From the NCBI GenBank assembly GCA_051715425.1, contig JBPXJS010000051.1:1-64000 (forward strand): 64,000 nt of DNA. Direction: 5' to 3'. Positions 1 to 7,845 of this stretch are shown in pieces. Under the pieces are notes generated by a model. The model was not told where the DNA came from. It saw nothing but the letters and a program-made list of their open reading frames with translations, and ran no database searches. Source of the stretch: JAJTFA01 sp051715425 (GTDB lineage Bacteria; Bacteroidota; Bacteroidia; UKL13-3). Each line of letters starts with the position of its first letter. Position 1 is the stretch's first letter. A program made the position numbers and the translations under genes.

Positions 1-697
1 CAAGTTCCCGTGCTTCCTCAATCAAGCCCGTAGGAGGGCCGAACGTGAAGAAATGATCCGGTGGATCATTTTAGAGAGGAGCCTGACCGTGGGGCGGGAC
101 ACTCCCCTTGGGCTACATGAAAAGCCAGAAGTTTCTGGTAACCGGAAGTTTGTTGCATAAAAAAAGCCAAACACACCACAAGTTCCCGTGCCTCCTCAAT
201 CAAGCCCGTAGGAGGGCCGAACGTGAAGAAATGATCCGGTGGATCATTTTAGAGAGGAGCCTGAACGTGGGGCTGCCACTCCCATTGGGCTACAAAAGCT
301 AATAGCTTGTGGTTACGGAAAGTTTTATACATAAAAAAAGCCAAACACACCACAAGTTCCCGTGCTTCCTCAATCAAGCCCGTAGGAGGGCCGAACGTAA
401 AGAAATGATTCAGTGAATCATTTTAGAGAGGAGCCTGACCGGGGGGCTGCCTACTCCCCTTGGGCTACAAGAAAAGCCAGGAGTTTCTGGTAACCGTAAG
501 TTTGTTGCATAAAAAAAGCCAAACACACCACAAGTTCCCGTGCTTCCTCAATCAAGCCCGTAGGAGGGCCGAACGTAAAGAAATGATCCGGTGGATCATT
601 TTAGAGAGGAGCCTGACCGGGGGGCTGCCTACTCCCCTTGGGCTACAAGAAATGCCAGGGGGTTCTGGTCACCGAGAGTTTAGTGCATAAAAAAAGC
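1..697. repeat. Tandem array of four ~178 bp units beside tRNA-Glu
   Basis: Four direct units begin at about 1, 179, 353 and 531 (lengths 178, 174, 178), and the array may continue left of the window. Each unit holds AGCCCGTAGGAGGGCCGAA (25-43, 203-221, 377-395, 555-573). This matches 16 of 19 bases with the complement of the tRNA-Glu 3' end at 735-753, which lies in register 180 bp after the last unit. Each unit also has a perfect hairpin (51-71 in unit 1), an inverted near copy of the same tRNA end (101-116) and an A7 run (T7 on the minus strand), as in the tRNA terminator. The small reading frames across it look like by-products of repetition. Confidence 0.9.
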
Positions 698-716
698 CTC
701 ACAATAACGTGAAGCT
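688..716 (-). terminator. Rho-independent terminator of tRNA-Glu
   Basis: On the minus strand AGCTTCAC pairs with GTGAGGCT around a six-base loop (stem 695-702 with 709-716, one G-T pair), followed by a run of seven T. It starts about 17 bases past the tRNA 3' end. Confidence 0.8.
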
Positions 717-733
717 TCTCTTTGCATTTCTTG

Positions 734-805
734 TAGCCCGTAGGGGAGTCGAACCCCTCTTTCCAGGATGAAAACCTGATGTCCTAACCGATAGACGAAC
801 GGGCC
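734..805 (-). tRNA. tRNA-Glu (TTC anticodon)
   Basis: The minus strand folds as a complete cloverleaf of 72 bases. The acceptor stem is GGCCCGT with ACGGGCT, the anticodon stem is TCAGG/CCTGG with loop TTTTCAT giving anticodon TTC, and the T arm is GGGG-TTCGACT-CCCC. The CCA end is not encoded. Glutamyl-tRNA synthetase is encoded at 17.2 kb in the same window. The downstream tandem array carries degenerate copies of this gene's 3' end. Confidence 0.96.
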
Positions 806-856
806 AGCTTTTCCGGATGATAGATTTGCCCGGAGGCAATCATCATTTCGGGGCTG

Positions 857-886
857 CAAAAATAGGTGGGTTTTTTAATTTCCAAA
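857..886 (-). promoter_or_regulatory. Promoter of tRNA-Glu
   Basis: The minus strand carries TATTTTTG (857-864), matching the Bacteroidota -7 box TAnnTTTG, and TTTG (883-886) 18 bases upstream as the -33 box. Transcription would start near 851, leaving a 5' leader of about 45 bases for RNase P to remove. Confidence 0.75.
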
Positions 887-890
887 AAGA

Positions 891-921
891 TTTGTTTAAA
901 ATTTTGTCTCGGGTAACTTTG
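891..921 (+). promoter_or_regulatory. Promoter of gapA
   Basis: TTTG at 891-894 and TAACTTTG at 914-921, separated by 19 bases, match the Bacteroidota -33/-7 pair. Transcription would start near 926, about 40 bases before the gapA start codon. The -33 box is four bases from that of the divergent tRNA promoter. Confidence 0.8.
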
Positions 922-964
922 CACCCGTTTTTAAAACGTAAAACCCTAACAACAAAAAGACACA

Positions 965-1963
965 ATGAAAGTAGGAATCAATGGTTTTGGCCGTATTGGC
1001 CGTTTGGTTTTCAGGGCAGCCATCAACAACCCTAAGGTAGAAGTAGTAGGCATCAACGACTTAATTGATGTGGATTACATGGCTTACATGCTTAAATACG
1101 ACTCTACACACGGCCGTTTTAACGGTGAGGTAGCTGTAGCAGATGGCATGCTGGTAGTAAATGGTAAAAAAATCCGTGTAAGCGCTGAAAAAGACCCGGC
1201 TAACCTGAAATGGGATGCCATTGGTGCTGAATATGTGGTAGAATCAACAGGTTTGTTCCTCGAAAAAGACAAAGCTGCTTCCCATATTAAAGCCGGAGCA
1301 AAACGTGTAATAATGAGCGCTCCAGCTAAAGATGATACCCCAACATTTGTAATGGGTGTGAACCACCTGAAATATACAGCTGATATGACTGTGGTTTCAA
1401 ATGCATCGTGTACCACTAACTGCCTTGCTCCTGTAGCCAAGGTATTAAACGATAATTTTGGTATTCTGGAAGGTTTAATGACCACCGTACATGCCGTAAC
1501 CGCTACCCAAAAAACAGTTGACGGACCATCCGTAAAAGACTGGAGAGGTGGCCGTGGTGCTTACCAAAACATCATCCCTTCATCAACCGGAGCAGCAAAA
1601 GCAGTAGGATTGGTAATTCCTGAGTTAAAAGGAAAACTAACCGGAATGAGTTTCCGCGTTCCTACCCCTAACGTTTCTGTGGTAGATTTAACCTGCCGTT
1701 TGGAAAAAGGAGCTACTTATGAGGAGATTAAAGCGGTAATGAAAAAAGCTTCTGAAAACGAATTAAAAGGCATTTTAGGATACACAGAAGACGCAGTGGT
1801 ATCAAACGATTTCCTTGGCGATGCCCGCACTTCTATTTTTGATGCAGATGCCGGTATTTCCCTGAATGCAAACTTTGTAAAAGTAGTTTCATGGTACGAT
1901 AACGAGTGGGGTTACTCCAACAAACTGGTAGACCTGATCTGCCATATGGATACAGTTAAATAA
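965..1963 (+). CDS. gapA: Glyceraldehyde-3-phosphate dehydrogenase
   Basis: This glycolytic enzyme oxidises and phosphorylates glyceraldehyde 3-phosphate with NAD+ in the cytoplasm. The 332-residue protein has the family's usual length. The dinucleotide fold begins with NGFGRIGR at residues 6-13, and Asp32 fits NAD specificity. The catalytic motif SNASCTTNC holds Cys149, with His176 in TVHAVTA as its partner. The ATG at 965 is preceded by an A-rich leader without a Shine-Dalgarno sequence. It has its own strong promoter and terminator, so it is probably transcribed alone. Confidence 0.98.
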   Translation: MKVGINGFGRIGRLVFRAAINNPKVEVVGINDLIDVDYMAYMLKYDSTHGRFNGEVAVADGMLVVNGKKIRVSAEKDPANLKWDAIGAEYVVESTGLFLEKDKAASHIKAGAKRVIMSAPAKDDTPTFVMGVNHLKYTADMTVVSNASCTTNCLAPVAKVLNDNFGILEGLMTTVHAVTATQKTVDGPSVKDWRGGRGAYQNIIPSSTGAAKAVGLVIPELKGKLTGMSFRVPTPNVSVVDLTCRLEKGATYEEIKAVMKKASENELKGILGYTEDAVVSNDFLGDARTSIFDADAGISLNANFVKVVSWYDNEWGYSNKLVDLICHMDTVK

Positions 1964-1996
1964 CAACCCTTTCAGCTGTTTATCAGCTATAAGCAT

Positions 1997-2029
1997 AAAA
2001 AACCCGGGCCAATTGGTTCGGGTTTTTTA
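1997..2029 (+). terminator. Rho-independent terminator after gapA
   Basis: AAAAAACCCG (1997-2006) pairs with CGGGTTTTTT (2019-2028) around a 12-base loop. The flanking A and T runs mean it could also work in the opposite direction. Confidence 0.85.
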
Positions 2030-2044
2030 TTGGGCGGGTGCTAA

Positions 2045-2170
2045 GGAAATGTTGAACGTTGAGTTTTGAATGTTGAATGAGAGGGTAAGTTTTAAATGTT
2101 AAGTTATCAGAATGTACATCAACACATTAACACTTCAACACTTGAACACATCAACACATTAACACTTCCC
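2045..2170. repeat. Low-complexity AACAC/GTTGA repeat between convergent genes
   Basis: The right half repeats short blocks such as catcaacacattaacacttc (2117-2136 and 2149-2168). The left half is rich in the roughly complementary words GTTGAA and TGTTAAG, so the two halves can form an imperfect hairpin. It fills the gap between gapA and the convergent glycosyltransferase. No gene is visible in it. Confidence 0.6.
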
Positions 2171-2181
2171 GTTTTGCTAAC

Positions 2182-3303
2182 CTAAAGTTTATAACTCCGG
2201 TTTTTCCATTGAAAACTTACGGGCATAAAGTAGAATACCTGTGTGCTTATGGCTACTACTATGCTGTAAATTTCATAGGTCATCAGGTAATCAAAATCTT
2301 TGCGCAGTTCCATTTTATCCTGCAAAATGTATACGCTAAGGGATTGAAGCAGCAGTTTGGTGCCGTAAAAAATAAGACCCAGTTTAATGCTGTGTAAAAA
2401 CACAACGATAATGGCCGGAGCAAACAGTCCAAAAATACCAAACAGCAACCACCAGTAAACCGGCAGTTCCCTTGCTCCTACCAGCCAACGTTTGCGCTGA
2501 TGCATCAGCAGGCGGAAATCTTCAATAGGTCTGGAGCGGTTGATAATATTGGTGTTTAGAATATTGCGGGTTTCCCATCCGTTTTTTCTAACCATTTGGT
2601 AGAGCTTATAATCTTCGGTAACAGAAAAGTCGATATTTTCATACCCTCCGGTACTCCAGTAAGCCTCTTTTCGTATGGCCATATTGTTTCCAACAGCCGT
2701 GCAGTTTAATCCGTAATTGGCAAAACTTCGAAGCAATCCCATAAAATACATCCAGTCTATTTCCTGCATGCGGCCCATGGAGCGGCCATCATCTTCTACA
2801 ATGGTGGTGCCCGATACAATCCCTGTTTTGGGATTAAAATAGCCCACAATTTCTTTGGCCCAGTTGGGGTGCACCGCCACATCGGCATCGGTAATCAGGT
2901 AATAATCTCCGGTGGCATAGTGGGCCAGGTGGGCCAGCACATTGGCCTTACCTCGTGCCTTGCCCATAAGCCGGGTAATAGGAAACATGGCAAACTGCGG
3001 TTTGCCTTCAATAAACTTTTCTATCAGGCCACTTGTACCATCTTCCGATTGGTCTTCCCCGATGAGGATTTGAATATGATCTTTGGGGTAATGCAGTGCT
3101 TCCAGAGATTGAAGGCAACGCAGGATATTGGCTTCTTCGTTTCTAACGGCAAGCAATATGGAAATGCGGGGCAGGTCTTTTTCCTCAAACACCCGATCAG
3201 CCTCATCGGCCTCCATATATAACAGGCTGGCAACGTTTAATATCTGTATAAATATATACAGCAACAATACACCAATACTTATTTGAATAATCAGTTCGCT
3301 CAC
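2182..3303 (-). CDS. Membrane glycosyltransferase family 2
   Basis: This is a processive-type glycosyltransferase expected to build or extend a cell-surface polysaccharide at the inner membrane. The 373-residue protein has an N-terminal membrane helix (about 5-30), a GT-A nucleotide-sugar fold starting at RISILLAVRNEE (46-57), the metal-binding TDAD (138-141), the acceptor-site TED (229-231) and QRKRW (269-273), then C-terminal membrane helices. The start is a GTG at 3303-3301 overlapping the stop of the upstream deacetylase in the sequence GTGA, which suggests coupled translation. The sugar donor cannot be told from sequence. A link with the deacetylase, as in poly-N-acetylglucosamine-type systems, is an inference. 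Confidence 0.9.
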   Translation of the reverse strand: MSELIIQISIGVLLLYIFIQILNVASLLYMEADEADRVFEEKDLPRISILLAVRNEEANILRCLQSLEALHYPKDHIQILIGEDQSEDGTSGLIEKFIEGKPQFAMFPITRLMGKARGKANVLAHLAHYATGDYYLITDADVAVHPNWAKEIVGYFNPKTGIVSGTTIVEDDGRSMGRMQEIDWMYFMGLLRSFANYGLNCTAVGNNMAIRKEAYWSTGGYENIDFSVTEDYKLYQMVRKNGWETRNILNTNIINRSRPIEDFRLLMHQRKRWLVGARELPVYWWLLFGIFGLFAPAIIVVFLHSIKLGLIFYGTKLLLQSLSVYILQDKMELRKDFDYLMTYEIYSIVVAISTQVFYFMPVSFQWKNRSYKL

Positions 3304-3926
3304 AGGGTTTCGAAGGTAAATCCTTTTTGATGAAAATATGCCATATAAGCCGGCAAAAGTTCTTTCAGGTTTTTCTCTGCCTTCATGCTATCATGAAATA
3401 CGGCTATAGATCCTTCACGGGTTAAAGAAATGCTTTGCTGCAATGCTTTTGCGGTGTTTAATCCCTTCTCATAATCTCTGGTAAGCACATCCCACATTAC
3501 TATCTGGTATAACTTGCTTAATGGGGCTATTTGACTTAAACCAATCTGGCCATATGGGGGGCGAAAAAGGTCTGACCGGATATATTCGGCCGCCTCTTCA
3601 ACATTTGCCAGGTATGTTGATGTTTTATTTCTCCAGCCGCTGAGGTGATTCTGGGTATGGTTGCCGGTTTTATGTCCGCGTTTTAGAATTTCGGCATAGG
3701 TATCAGGATATTTTCTAACGTTATCGCCCACACAAAAAAAAGTGGCTTTGGCCCCGTATTTATCCAGTTGATCCAGCACCCATGGTGTAATCTGCGGGTG
3801 CGGGCCATCATCAAAAGTAAGATACAGCTTTTTATCTGAGGTTTGAACCTTCCATGTAAGAGAAGGGGTTAACTTTTTTAAAATTATCGGTATTACGTGT
3901 ATAAGGTTTATTTTTGACGCAAACAT
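3300..3926 (-). CDS. Polysaccharide deacetylase (NodB domain)
   Basis: The protein belongs to carbohydrate esterase family 4, which removes N-acetyl groups from sugar polymers. The NodB motifs are clear: TFDDGPH at 37-43 (catalytic and metal Asp), HTQNH with His90 and His94 as metal ligands, and RPPYG near 122. At 208 residues it is close to a bare catalytic domain. The first 20 residues are hydrophobic with a basic patch, so it may be membrane-tethered. It is translationally coupled to the following glycosyltransferase. Its ATG (3924-3926) overlaps the ATG of the divergent efflux gene. Confidence 0.92.
   Translation of the reverse strand: MFASKINLIHVIPIILKKLTPSLTWKVQTSDKKLYLTFDDGPHPQITPWVLDQLDKYGAKATFFCVGDNVRKYPDTYAEILKRGHKTGNHTQNHLSGWRNKTSTYLANVEEAAEYIRSDLFRPPYGQIGLSQIAPLSKLYQIVMWDVLTRDYEKGLNTAKALQQSISLTREGSIAVFHDSMKAEKNLKELLPAYMAYFHQKGFTFETL
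3909..3916 (+). promoter_or_regulatory. -7 promoter box for the TolC-family gene
   Basis: TATTTTTG matches TAnnTTTG. It lies inside the first codons of the divergent deacetylase gene. Transcription would start near 3921, only a few bases before the ATG at 3925. No clear -33 box is visible. Confidence 0.5.
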
Positions 3927-5358
3927 GAGTATACGAAAATATATGAATGCCGGTATATTTCTGCTTATCTGCGGAAATTATTCGGCAAGCTATGCCCAGC
4001 AAAACTGGACATTACAGCAATGTATTGACCAAGCGCTTAAAAACAACCTTACAGTAAAACAGCGGGAGCTTAATTTAAGTTCGGGCAAGGCCGATCATTT
4101 TCAGAGCAAAATGAATTTGCTGCCATCAGTAAACGGGCAGGTAACCAATAATTACAATACCGGATTTTCCATTAACCCGGTAACCAACCAAACCCTTTCT
4201 GATGCTACCTTCCGAAGCAACAACTTTGTGCTTTCTGCTTCAATGACTTTGTTTAACGGGTTGCAAAACACCAACAATGTAAAGTTGCAGGCATCAAACG
4301 TAAAAGCAACGGAAGAAGATGTGAAAACCACCCGCAACAATATTGCACTCGGTGTGGCCAATGCTTTTATGAGTGTGTTGCTCAACGAAGAAATTGTAAA
4401 GGCAAGGGCTTTGCAGATTGAATCAACACGCGAACAATTAATCAGGCAACAAAAACTGTTTGAACTGGGCAGCTCCAATAAAGTGAGGGTATTGCAGCTT
4501 AAGGCGCAGGTGGCCAGTGAAGACCTGCAACTGGTAACCGCACAAAACCAACTGCAGCAATCATACTTAACGCTTTGGCAAACCATGAATATAAACCCCG
4601 ATACGGCAAATAAAATTGTGAAACCCGCATCGGCAGATTTTAAGGTAGAAGAGGAAAGCCAGAGCGCAGATCAGATATACAATAGTTTTAAAGAACGCAG
4701 TCCGGAGATTGCTGCTGCCAAACAACGTTTGCGCTCGGCACAACTAAGCCAATACATTGCCCAAGGTGGAAGAAGTTTCCGGATTACCACCAGTGCCGGT
4801 ATCAATTCCTTTTACAGTACACAAAGCATGCAGGGTGCAGGCACACCAACCCTCAGCAGCTCCATCATCGGGTTTGATGGTTCCAATAACCCCATTTATT
4901 CTATTCCTTTTCCCCGATATACCGAAACAGAGGTTATTCCTTTCTCCACCCAGTTTGACCGCAACCTCGGAAAAAGCCTTGGCTTTACCTTATCGCTACC
5001 CATTTTTAACGGCTGGCAGGTAAACAACAATATTCAGAAAGCCCGCATTAATCAGGAAATAGCCACCCTTAACCAGCAGCAAACAGACCTCGATGTTTAT
5101 AAAAATGTAAATCAGGCTTACCTCGATTTTAAATCAGCCCAAAAACAATACGAATCGAGCCAGTTGAATTACGAGGCCAACAAGGAAGCATTTGATTTGG
5201 CCAACAGCCAGCTTACCCTTGGTGCCATTAATACCAACGATTATATTACCTCCCGCAACCAGTTTCTTTCCGCAGAAACAAGCTTGCTTCAGGCCAGGTA
5301 CCAGCTCCTTTTCAGGCGTAAAGTGCTCGACTTTTATCTTGGCAAACCGCTTTACTGA
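3925..5358 (+). CDS. TolC-family outer-membrane efflux protein
   Basis: The protein would form the outer-membrane channel of a tripartite efflux or secretion pump. The 477-residue sequence has a signal peptide ending near SYAQQ (25-26), then two repeats of coiled-coil-rich outer-membrane-efflux-protein sequence. Features typical of TolC relatives are WTLQQCIDQALKNN near the mature N-terminus and the alternating long Gln/Asn/Ala-rich helices. The start at 3925 keeps a basic n-region (RK); an alternative ATG at 3943 lacks positive charge. An adaptor gene follows after 30 bases, but no inner-membrane pump gene is nearby. Confidence 0.93.
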   Translation: MSIRKYMNAGIFLLICGNYSASYAQQNWTLQQCIDQALKNNLTVKQRELNLSSGKADHFQSKMNLLPSVNGQVTNNYNTGFSINPVTNQTLSDATFRSNNFVLSASMTLFNGLQNTNNVKLQASNVKATEEDVKTTRNNIALGVANAFMSVLLNEEIVKARALQIESTREQLIRQQKLFELGSSNKVRVLQLKAQVASEDLQLVTAQNQLQQSYLTLWQTMNINPDTANKIVKPASADFKVEEESQSADQIYNSFKERSPEIAAAKQRLRSAQLSQYIAQGGRSFRITTSAGINSFYSTQSMQGAGTPTLSSSIIGFDGSNNPIYSIPFPRYTETEVIPFSTQFDRNLGKSLGFTLSLPIFNGWQVNNNIQKARINQEIATLNQQQTDLDVYKNVNQAYLDFKSAQKQYESSQLNYEANKEAFDLANSQLTLGAINTNDYITSRNQFLSAETSLLQARYQLLFRRKVLDFYLGKPLY

Positions 5359-5388
5359 TTATTTTCTTTTACATTTGAACGTATTGAT

Positions 5389-6759
5389 ATGACAAAAAAG
5401 GCAAATAAAACCATATGGTATTTACTGGGCGCTGTGCTGGCACTTATTGTGTTGGTGATGATAGGAAAAAGCGCAGGCTGGTTTGGTAAAGAAGAAGGAA
5501 CAAAGGTAAGTGCTGCAAAAGTGGAGCTTAAAACCATTATAGAAACGGTTTCTGCAAACGGAAAAGTACAACCTGAAGTAGAAGTAAAAATAAGCTCCGA
5601 TGTATCCGGAGAGGTTCGCGAATTATATGTAAGAGAAGGCGATTCGGTTAAAGCCGGGCAGTTGCTTGCAGTTATTGATCCCGAACTTTATCAATCTGCA
5701 CTCGACAGGTCTGAAGCATCACTAAACAATTCGCGCGCCAACCTGGCAAACGCAAAAGCAAGGCTGGTGCAGGCAGAAGCACGTTTTGCAGAGATAGAAC
5801 TGCAACACAAAAGAAACGTAAAACTGCACGAACAAAAATTATTATCAGATCAGGATTTTGAAACCTCGCGCTCCAACTTTAATAGCAACAAGGCCGAAGT
5901 AGAAGCCTCAAAACAAACGGTATTGGCCTCCCAGTTTTCGGTGCAAAGCATGGAAGCCACATTAAAAGAAGCTAAGAAAAACCTTACCCGTACAGAAATT
6001 TTTTCTCCGGTTAACGGCACTGTTTCAAAATTGAATATAGAGAAGGGAGAGCGTGTGGTTGGTACCTCACAAATGGCCGGAACAGAAATGATGCGCATTG
6101 CCGACTTAAACAATATGGAGGTTAATGTGGACGTGAACGAAAACGATATTGTAAAAGTTAGCTTAAACGATACCGTGCTGGTTGAGGTTGATGCATTTAA
6201 CAACAGGAAGTTTAAAGGCCTCGTAACAGAAATGGCAAACTCTGCCACCACAAGCGCCCAAACCACTTCTGATCAGGTAACCAACTTTGTGGTTAAAATC
6301 CGCATCCTTCGCTCTTCTTATCAGGATTTACTGGAGAAAGCCGGAACCCAAAGGGCTATTTTCAGGCCGGGCATGTCGGCATCGGTAGAAATACAAACGG
6401 CTGTGGTAAATCAGGTACTGGCTGTTCCTATCGAGTCGGTAACCATACGCGACAAATCAGAACTGGATAGCGCAGGAACAAAGAAAACCAGCCGCTACAA
6501 AAAAACAGAAGAACATAAAAAGGCAGAAATGGAAGCCGTGTTTGTACTAAAAGATGGTAAGGCCATTTTGCAGGAAGTAAAAACCGGTATACAGGACGAC
6601 AAATTTATTCAGGTACTTACCGGCCTTACAAAAGATCAGGAAGTGGTATCGGGGCCATACAGTGCCATTTCGCGTACTTTAAAAAACGGAGATGCTGTTC
6701 GCACGGTTAGCAAAGACGAGTTGTTTGAAGTAAAAGCAGATAAGGCTCCAAAAGAATAA
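5389..6759 (+). CDS. HlyD/MacA-type periplasmic adaptor subunit
   Basis: The membrane fusion protein links an inner-membrane transporter to the TolC channel. The 456-residue protein has one N-terminal membrane anchor (about 9-32), a biotinyl-lipoyl half motif around EVRELYVREGDSVKAGQLLAVID, a long helical hairpin (about 100-190), the second lipoyl half (FSPVNGTVSKLNIEKGERV) and beta-barrel domains. This layout is closest to MacA-like adaptors of ABC exporters. A MacB-type permease would normally follow, but the next gene is gpsA, so the partner must be elsewhere. Confidence 0.92.
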   Translation: MTKKANKTIWYLLGAVLALIVLVMIGKSAGWFGKEEGTKVSAAKVELKTIIETVSANGKVQPEVEVKISSDVSGEVRELYVREGDSVKAGQLLAVIDPELYQSALDRSEASLNNSRANLANAKARLVQAEARFAEIELQHKRNVKLHEQKLLSDQDFETSRSNFNSNKAEVEASKQTVLASQFSVQSMEATLKEAKKNLTRTEIFSPVNGTVSKLNIEKGERVVGTSQMAGTEMMRIADLNNMEVNVDVNENDIVKVSLNDTVLVEVDAFNNRKFKGLVTEMANSATTSAQTTSDQVTNFVVKIRILRSSYQDLLEKAGTQRAIFRPGMSASVEIQTAVVNQVLAVPIESVTIRDKSELDSAGTKKTSRYKKTEEHKKAEMEAVFVLKDGKAILQEVKTGIQDDKFIQVLTGLTKDQEVVSGPYSAISRTLKNGDAVRTVSKDELFEVKADKAPKE

Positions 6760-6765
6760 TTTGAT

Positions 6766-7791
6766 ATGAGCAATCAACCAAAGAATATTGCTGTAATAGG
6801 TGGTGGAAGCTGGGGAACCGCTATTACCAAAATGCTTAGCGAGCACAAAAAAAGAAGCGACAGCCAAATTAACACCTTGCAATGGTGGGTACGCGGGGAA
6901 GAAACAGCTGATTATATCCGTAAAAACAGACATAACCCTAAATACATCAGCTCGGTTGAAATTCATCCGGAAATTGTTTCGGTATCTTCAGACCTGAGCG
7001 CTGTGCTGGCATCGGCAGAGTTGGTGGTGCTTGCGGTGCCAAGTGCTTTTCTTAAAGATGCGCTTGATACCGTTGATAAAACCTTGCTTAAGGATAAGTT
7101 TGTGGTATCGGCCATAAAAGGTTTGTTACCACACAGCAGGCAAATTGTAGCCGATTATTTAATGAGTGAGTTTAATGTGCCACACCAAAACCTCCTCGTT
7201 ATTTCCGGACCCTGCCATGCAGAAGAGGTAGCATCAGAAAAACTTTCCTATCTCACCATAGCAGGCTTAAATCCGGATATCACCAAACACTTTGCGTCCC
7301 TTCTTGCCTGCAGGTATATTAAAACCATTATTTCAGAAGATATTACAGGTACAGAATACGGAGCCGTGCTAAAAAATATTTACGCGGTAGCCAGTGGTAT
7401 TTGCCACGGCCTGGGCTATGGCGATAATTTTCAGGCTGTGCTCATTTCAAATGCCATCTGTGAAATGGAGCGTTTTCTTTATGCTGTGCATTCGCACCCG
7501 AGGGAAATTAATCACTCTGCTTATTTGGGCGATTTGCTCGTTACGGCATACTCGCAGCACTCTCGCAACAGAACATTCGGCAATATGCTGGGCAAAGGAT
7601 ACTCTGTAAAATCGGCTCAACTGGAAATGAATATGATTGCAGAGGGTTATTATGCCACAAGAAGTATGTATGAGTTAAACTCTGCTAAATTAAATGTAGA
7701 TATGCCCATTATGGAGGCTGTTTACCGGATTATTTACGGAAACAAACCTGCTGCTGCTGAAATTACCACCCTTACCGGTTTTCTGGTTTAA
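6766..7791 (+). CDS. gpsA: NAD(P)H-dependent glycerol-3-phosphate dehydrogenase
   Basis: The enzyme reduces dihydroxyacetone phosphate to sn-glycerol 3-phosphate for phospholipid synthesis in the cytoplasm. The 341-residue protein has the N-terminal nucleotide fold GGGSWGTA (12-19), the SAIKG lysine motif, SGPCHAEEVA in the middle and the C-terminal helical substrate domain beginning around GTEYGAVLKNIYAVASG. It lies 6 bases after the efflux adaptor gene and is probably co-transcribed with it, with no obvious functional link. Confidence 0.95.
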   Translation: MSNQPKNIAVIGGGSWGTAITKMLSEHKKRSDSQINTLQWWVRGEETADYIRKNRHNPKYISSVEIHPEIVSVSSDLSAVLASAELVVLAVPSAFLKDALDTVDKTLLKDKFVVSAIKGLLPHSRQIVADYLMSEFNVPHQNLLVISGPCHAEEVASEKLSYLTIAGLNPDITKHFASLLACRYIKTIISEDITGTEYGAVLKNIYAVASGICHGLGYGDNFQAVLISNAICEMERFLYAVHSHPREINHSAYLGDLLVTAYSQHSRNRTFGNMLGKGYSVKSAQLEMNMIAEGYYATRSMYELNSAKLNVDMPIMEAVYRIIYGNKPAAAEITTLTGFLV

Positions 7792-7824
7792 GAATTATTT
7801 AACTCCATTATTCTTTTTATCCCT

Positions 7825-7832
7825 TAATTTTG
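7825..7832 (+). promoter_or_regulatory. -7 promoter box for the secreted PKD protein
   Basis: TAATTTTG matches TAnnTTTG and lies about 14 bases before the ATG at 7846. A -33 box is not obvious. Confidence 0.5.
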
Positions 7833-7845
7833 ATTTGCCGTGACC

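Noticed and set aside
108..690. Small proteins encoded in the tandem units
   Set aside because: The frames arise from the repeats, begin at different points in each unit and are not kept in all four. The structure and tRNA similarity explain the conservation better.
1..697. CRISPR array
   Set aside because: The units repeat over their full ~178 bp with no unique spacers, and no cas genes are present.
2045..2170. Insertion-sequence remnant
   Set aside because: There are no terminal inverted repeats, target duplication or transposase fragment, only short simple repeats.
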